Shown piece by piece: positions 61,880-64,000 of a stretch of 64,000 nucleotides of DNA. The notes under the pieces are model-generated. The model did not search any database and was not told the origin of the DNA. It was given only the letters and a program-made list of their open reading frames with translations. Each line of letters starts with the position of its first letter. The first letter of the stretch is position 1. Source of the DNA: CAYPAV01 sp964408805 (GTDB lineage Bacteria; Pseudomonadota; Alphaproteobacteria; UBA8366). A program made the translations under genes and the position numbers. The stretch spans positions 207,025-271,024 of the forward strand of contig CAYPAV010000005.1 in assembly GCA_964408805.1 (NCBI GenBank). Direction: 5' to 3'.

Positions 61880-62740
61880 TCAGCCGCGCTCGCGGGATTT
61901 CTTGAACCAGGCATCCTCGTCGACGAAGCGCGCGGCATTCCAGCTAAGGGCCGCCTTCAGCCCATCCTTCTCGCGAATCTTGTTGAATTCGTCGATCTCC
62001 GGCGCGGTATCCGTGCTCGAGAGTGCGATGGCCTCAAGCTCCATCGACCGTTCCACCACCTGGCGCACCCCCATCAATTCATACGACATGTTGATGAGCT
62101 TCTTGTTGTATTCGACCGTCGCGGCGGGGAGTTTGGCGATCGTCGACGCCTGACGTTCCACCGCCGCGTCCAATTCCTCGACCGGCACGACCTCGTTGAC
62201 CAGGTCCAGCCGCTTCGCCTCGGCCGCATCGATCAGGTTCCCGGTATAAAGGAGCTCGCGCGCTTTGGTCATACCGATCACCCACGGCCACACGGCCGGG
62301 ATGTAAGGACCGCCGGTTCGGATCTCGGGTGCACCGAATTTCGCATCTTCCGAACAGATTCTGAGATCGCAGAACGTCGCCGTCGCGAGACCTCCCGCGA
62401 TACAGAATCCCTGTATCTGGGCAATGATGGGCTTGGGGTTGTTCCAGAACACATCCCACCATGCGGACGCGCTGAACGTCTTGCCCTTGAGGAACCGGGC
62501 GCGCCGCTGGACCGGATTGACCGTCGCGGATGAGGTGATGTCGAAGCCGGCGCTGAATGCGCGCCCGGCCGCTTTGAGCACGATCACCCGGATATCCTCG
62601 TCCGCCCAGCCCGCATCTTCCAAGGCGCTCCGGACGTCGAGTTGCAAGTCATCCGAGAGCGCGTTCAGCTTATCCGGCCGGTTCAACGTGACATAGGCGA
62701 CCGGCCCGCGCTTCTCGTAAAGGATCGTCTCGTAACTCAT
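61880..62740 (-). CDS. Crotonase-family (enoyl-CoA hydratase-like) protein
   Basis: The protein has 286 residues. Oxyanion segments are 'FSAGFDITSS' (62-71) and 'GFCIAGGLATA' (111-121). The first hydratase Glu is Ala119; the second is kept (Glu139 in 'FGAPEI'). An insertion near 85-100 contains 'SAWWDVFWNNPKP', which is aromatic-rich and could shape an unusual acyl pocket. It is 15 bases downstream of the glutamate-mutase-like gene, so the two are probably one operon. Confidence 0.87.
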   Translation of the reverse strand: MSYETILYEKRGPVAYVTLNRPDKLNALSDDLQLDVRSALEDAGWADEDIRVIVLKAAGRAFSAGFDITSSATVNPVQRRARFLKGKTFSASAWWDVFWNNPKPIIAQIQGFCIAGGLATATFCDLRICSEDAKFGAPEIRTGGPYIPAVWPWVIGMTKARELLYTGNLIDAAEAKRLDLVNEVVPVEELDAAVERQASTIAKLPAATVEYNKKLINMSYELMGVRQVVERSMELEAIALSSTDTAPEIDEFNKIREKDGLKAALSWNAARFVDEDAWFKKSRERG

Positions 62741-62755
62741 CTTTTTCTCCTTGAT

Positions 62756-64000
62756 TTATTCGTGGACCCCCGCGCCGCTTGGGATCAGCTCGGAAAGCGG
62801 CTCCGAAATTTCATAGACGCTCGAGACCGCGAGGTCGCGATCGTAGGGCACGCCCTCGCGCTCGGCCCGGCGGCGCAGACGCTCGGCATGTATCTCCAGC
62901 ACTTGTCCGTCGAACGGCATCTCACCCGGATCGAAGATGCGGAGGTAGCCGTCGCCATCGCGCGCCGGCATCACCCGGCCCTTCACATGACGGTTGGGGG
63001 ACCAGGGGATATCGACGATTCCGGCCTCGCAGGCCCGCACCGTCCCGACCGCGATATCGCCGTCGCCGATTTCCAGCGTCTTGTCCAGAATAGGTCTCAC
63101 CTCGCGCTTGATGAGATCCACCTCGGCCAGGAATTCCGGATGTTCGTCGAGGCGGATTTGCCGGGCGAGATAGATCGCCATCCGGGTCATGCGGAGGCCT
63201 TCTGCATTTATCGCCGGTGTCGGGATTCCGAACGGCTCGTGGGTGCTCTTCGTGGTCACGCTGACCGCACCGCCGATCGCCGCCAAGGTTCCGCCATAGG
63301 CGATCAGTGCGGCGCATTGCGCCTCGTCCTGCGGCCACGCCCCCATCCAGTGCAGCGAGACGATCGGCGTCGAGACATCGTCGAACCCGGCCCGGTTCAG
63401 ATATTCCTGGGCCAGGTCCCTGCAGGCGCGAATGGCCGCAGCGTCTTGGATGAGATGCAGGGTCTGGCCCATTTCCAGGCCGTAGCTCTTGACCCCCTGG
63501 GTCGCGGCCAGCAGCGCATCGATCACGCAGGTAATGATGGCGATGGACGGCGGAATGTTGGTGCCGGTCAGGAACCCCGGCTGACGGCGGTGGAGTTCGA
63601 CGCCCTTCTCCTGATACAGCGCCGCGAGCCGATCGAGATACTGATAATTGCGGATCGCCTCCTCGATGGTCACCTCCTTGGTATAGGAGGTGACATAGGC
63701 GAGCCCCGAGCCGAGATAGCCGGTATAGCCTGCGGCATAGCCGACCTCACCGGTCAGCCTGGGCATCGAGGTTCCCGAAAGCACGATGCCGGGCTTGTCG
63801 ATAGCCTCGATCAGGCGACGGCTCTGCTTCGGCCCGTAATTCACCATGGGAAAGCCGTTCAGCATCGACCGGCCTTCCTTTTCCGATTCCGAGATGCCGT
63901 GTTCCGCCTGCTCCCAGCGCTCGTTCCGGGTGTAGCTGTCGGTGGACGTCGGCACGACATCGGCATGCCCGTCGCCATCGAGCGTTCTCATCAGCTCCAT
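62756..64000 (-). CDS. glmE: Glutamate (methylaspartate) mutase epsilon-subunit-like protein, N-terminus off window
   Basis: At least 414 residues are present; the frame continues past base 64000. It matches the barrel subunit of B12-dependent glutamate mutase: 'DSYTRNERWEQAEHGISESE', 'GRSMLNGFPMVNYG', 'LTGTNIPPS', 'HWMGAWPQDEA', and 'TVRACEAGIVDIPWSPNRH'. About 80 residues of the usual N-terminus should lie beyond the window. The B12-binding small subunit gene was not seen in the window. In place of glutamate, a branched acyl or amino acid could be the substrate, given the linked crotonase. Confidence 0.85.
   Translation of the reverse strand: MELMRTLDGDGHADVVPTSTDSYTRNERWEQAEHGISESEKEGRSMLNGFPMVNYGPKQSRRLIEAIDKPGIVLSGTSMPRLTGEVGYAAGYTGYLGSGLAYVTSYTKEVTIEEAIRNYQYLDRLAALYQEKGVELHRRQPGFLTGTNIPPSIAIITCVIDALLAATQGVKSYGLEMGQTLHLIQDAAAIRACRDLAQEYLNRAGFDDVSTPIVSLHWMGAWPQDEAQCAALIAYGGTLAAIGGAVSVTTKSTHEPFGIPTPAINAEGLRMTRMAIYLARQIRLDEHPEFLAEVDLIKREVRPILDKTLEIGDGDIAVGTVRACEAGIVDIPWSPNRHVKGRVMPARDGDGYLRIFDPGEMPFDGQVLEIHAERLRRRAEREGVPYDRDLAVSSVYEISEPLSELIPSGAGVHE

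Noticed and set aside
1..64000. tRNA, rRNA, CRISPR, insertion sequences, attachment sites or intrinsic terminators
   Set aside because: I looked through intergenic gaps and found no convincing cloverleaf, repeat-spacer array, terminal inverted repeats or hairpin followed by a T-run.

Overview
The window is GC-rich, densely coded DNA with short intergenic gaps. It carries class-1B dihydroorotate dehydrogenase genes (pyrD/pyrK), many CaiB/BaiF CoA-transferases, crotonases and acyl-CoA dehydrogenases, hydantoinase-type genes and an O-GlcNAc-transferase-like TPR protein. This mix fits a chromosomal segment of a heterotrophic alphaproteobacterium, most likely Rhodospirillales-like. That placement is inferred from gene content only. 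I found no rRNA, tRNA, CRISPR array, transposase or phage gene, and no gene-free stretch longer than 300 bases.

Layout. (1) 1-2485: the end of a PAS sensor gene with an apparent frameshift, a GNAT acetyltransferase and a lipoprotein alpha/beta hydrolase. (2) 2514-21706: a 20-gene block, all on the minus strand, with many genes touching or overlapping. It encodes two exported caspase-like proteases, a third caspase-like protein lacking the catalytic His, a membrane-anchored Lon-like (S16) Ser/Lys protease domain, an exported subtilisin (S8), two lytic transglycosylases, a MotA/TolQ/ExbB-like channel protein, a small protein with a MotB-like N-terminus, two Lys/Pro-rich envelope-spanning proteins, several lipoproteins, and a FlgO-like/DUF4384 protein. 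This is the candidate undescribed system: a multi-protease, peptidoglycan-linked envelope apparatus. (3) 21865-29500: a CoA-transferase, pyrD/pyrK, a TPR glycosyltransferase coupled to a TPR-2OG oxygenase, and a crotonase. (4) 29642-35748: an acetolactate-synthase-like enzyme, a large HPt-REC-REC-PAS-PAS-kinase-REC hybrid kinase, and a serine hydrolase broken by one in-frame TAA. (5) 35865-44736: an aminotransferase/TauD pair, a maleate-isomerase-like/hydantoinase A/B operon, and an E1 alpha-beta fusion. (6) 44845-58947: a catabolic acyl-CoA region with a fumarase-superfamily lyase, cyclase, DUF35/thiolase pair, fused and single CoA-transferases, crotonases, an alcohol dehydrogenase and a tandem acyl-CoA dehydrogenase pair. 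(7) 59025-64000: queE, a PEBP protein, a CmcJ/NvfI-like oxygenase, a crotonase and a glutamate-mutase epsilon subunit cut by the window edge.

Regions 3, 5, 6 and 7 look like scavenging and breakdown of organic acids through CoA thioesters. Region 2 is functionally separate: nearly every product has a signal peptide, lipobox or membrane anchor, so it should act in the periplasm and cell wall. Frame and start decisions rest on protein-family similarity recognised by eye and on Shine-Dalgarno (SD) spacing. No database search was run.
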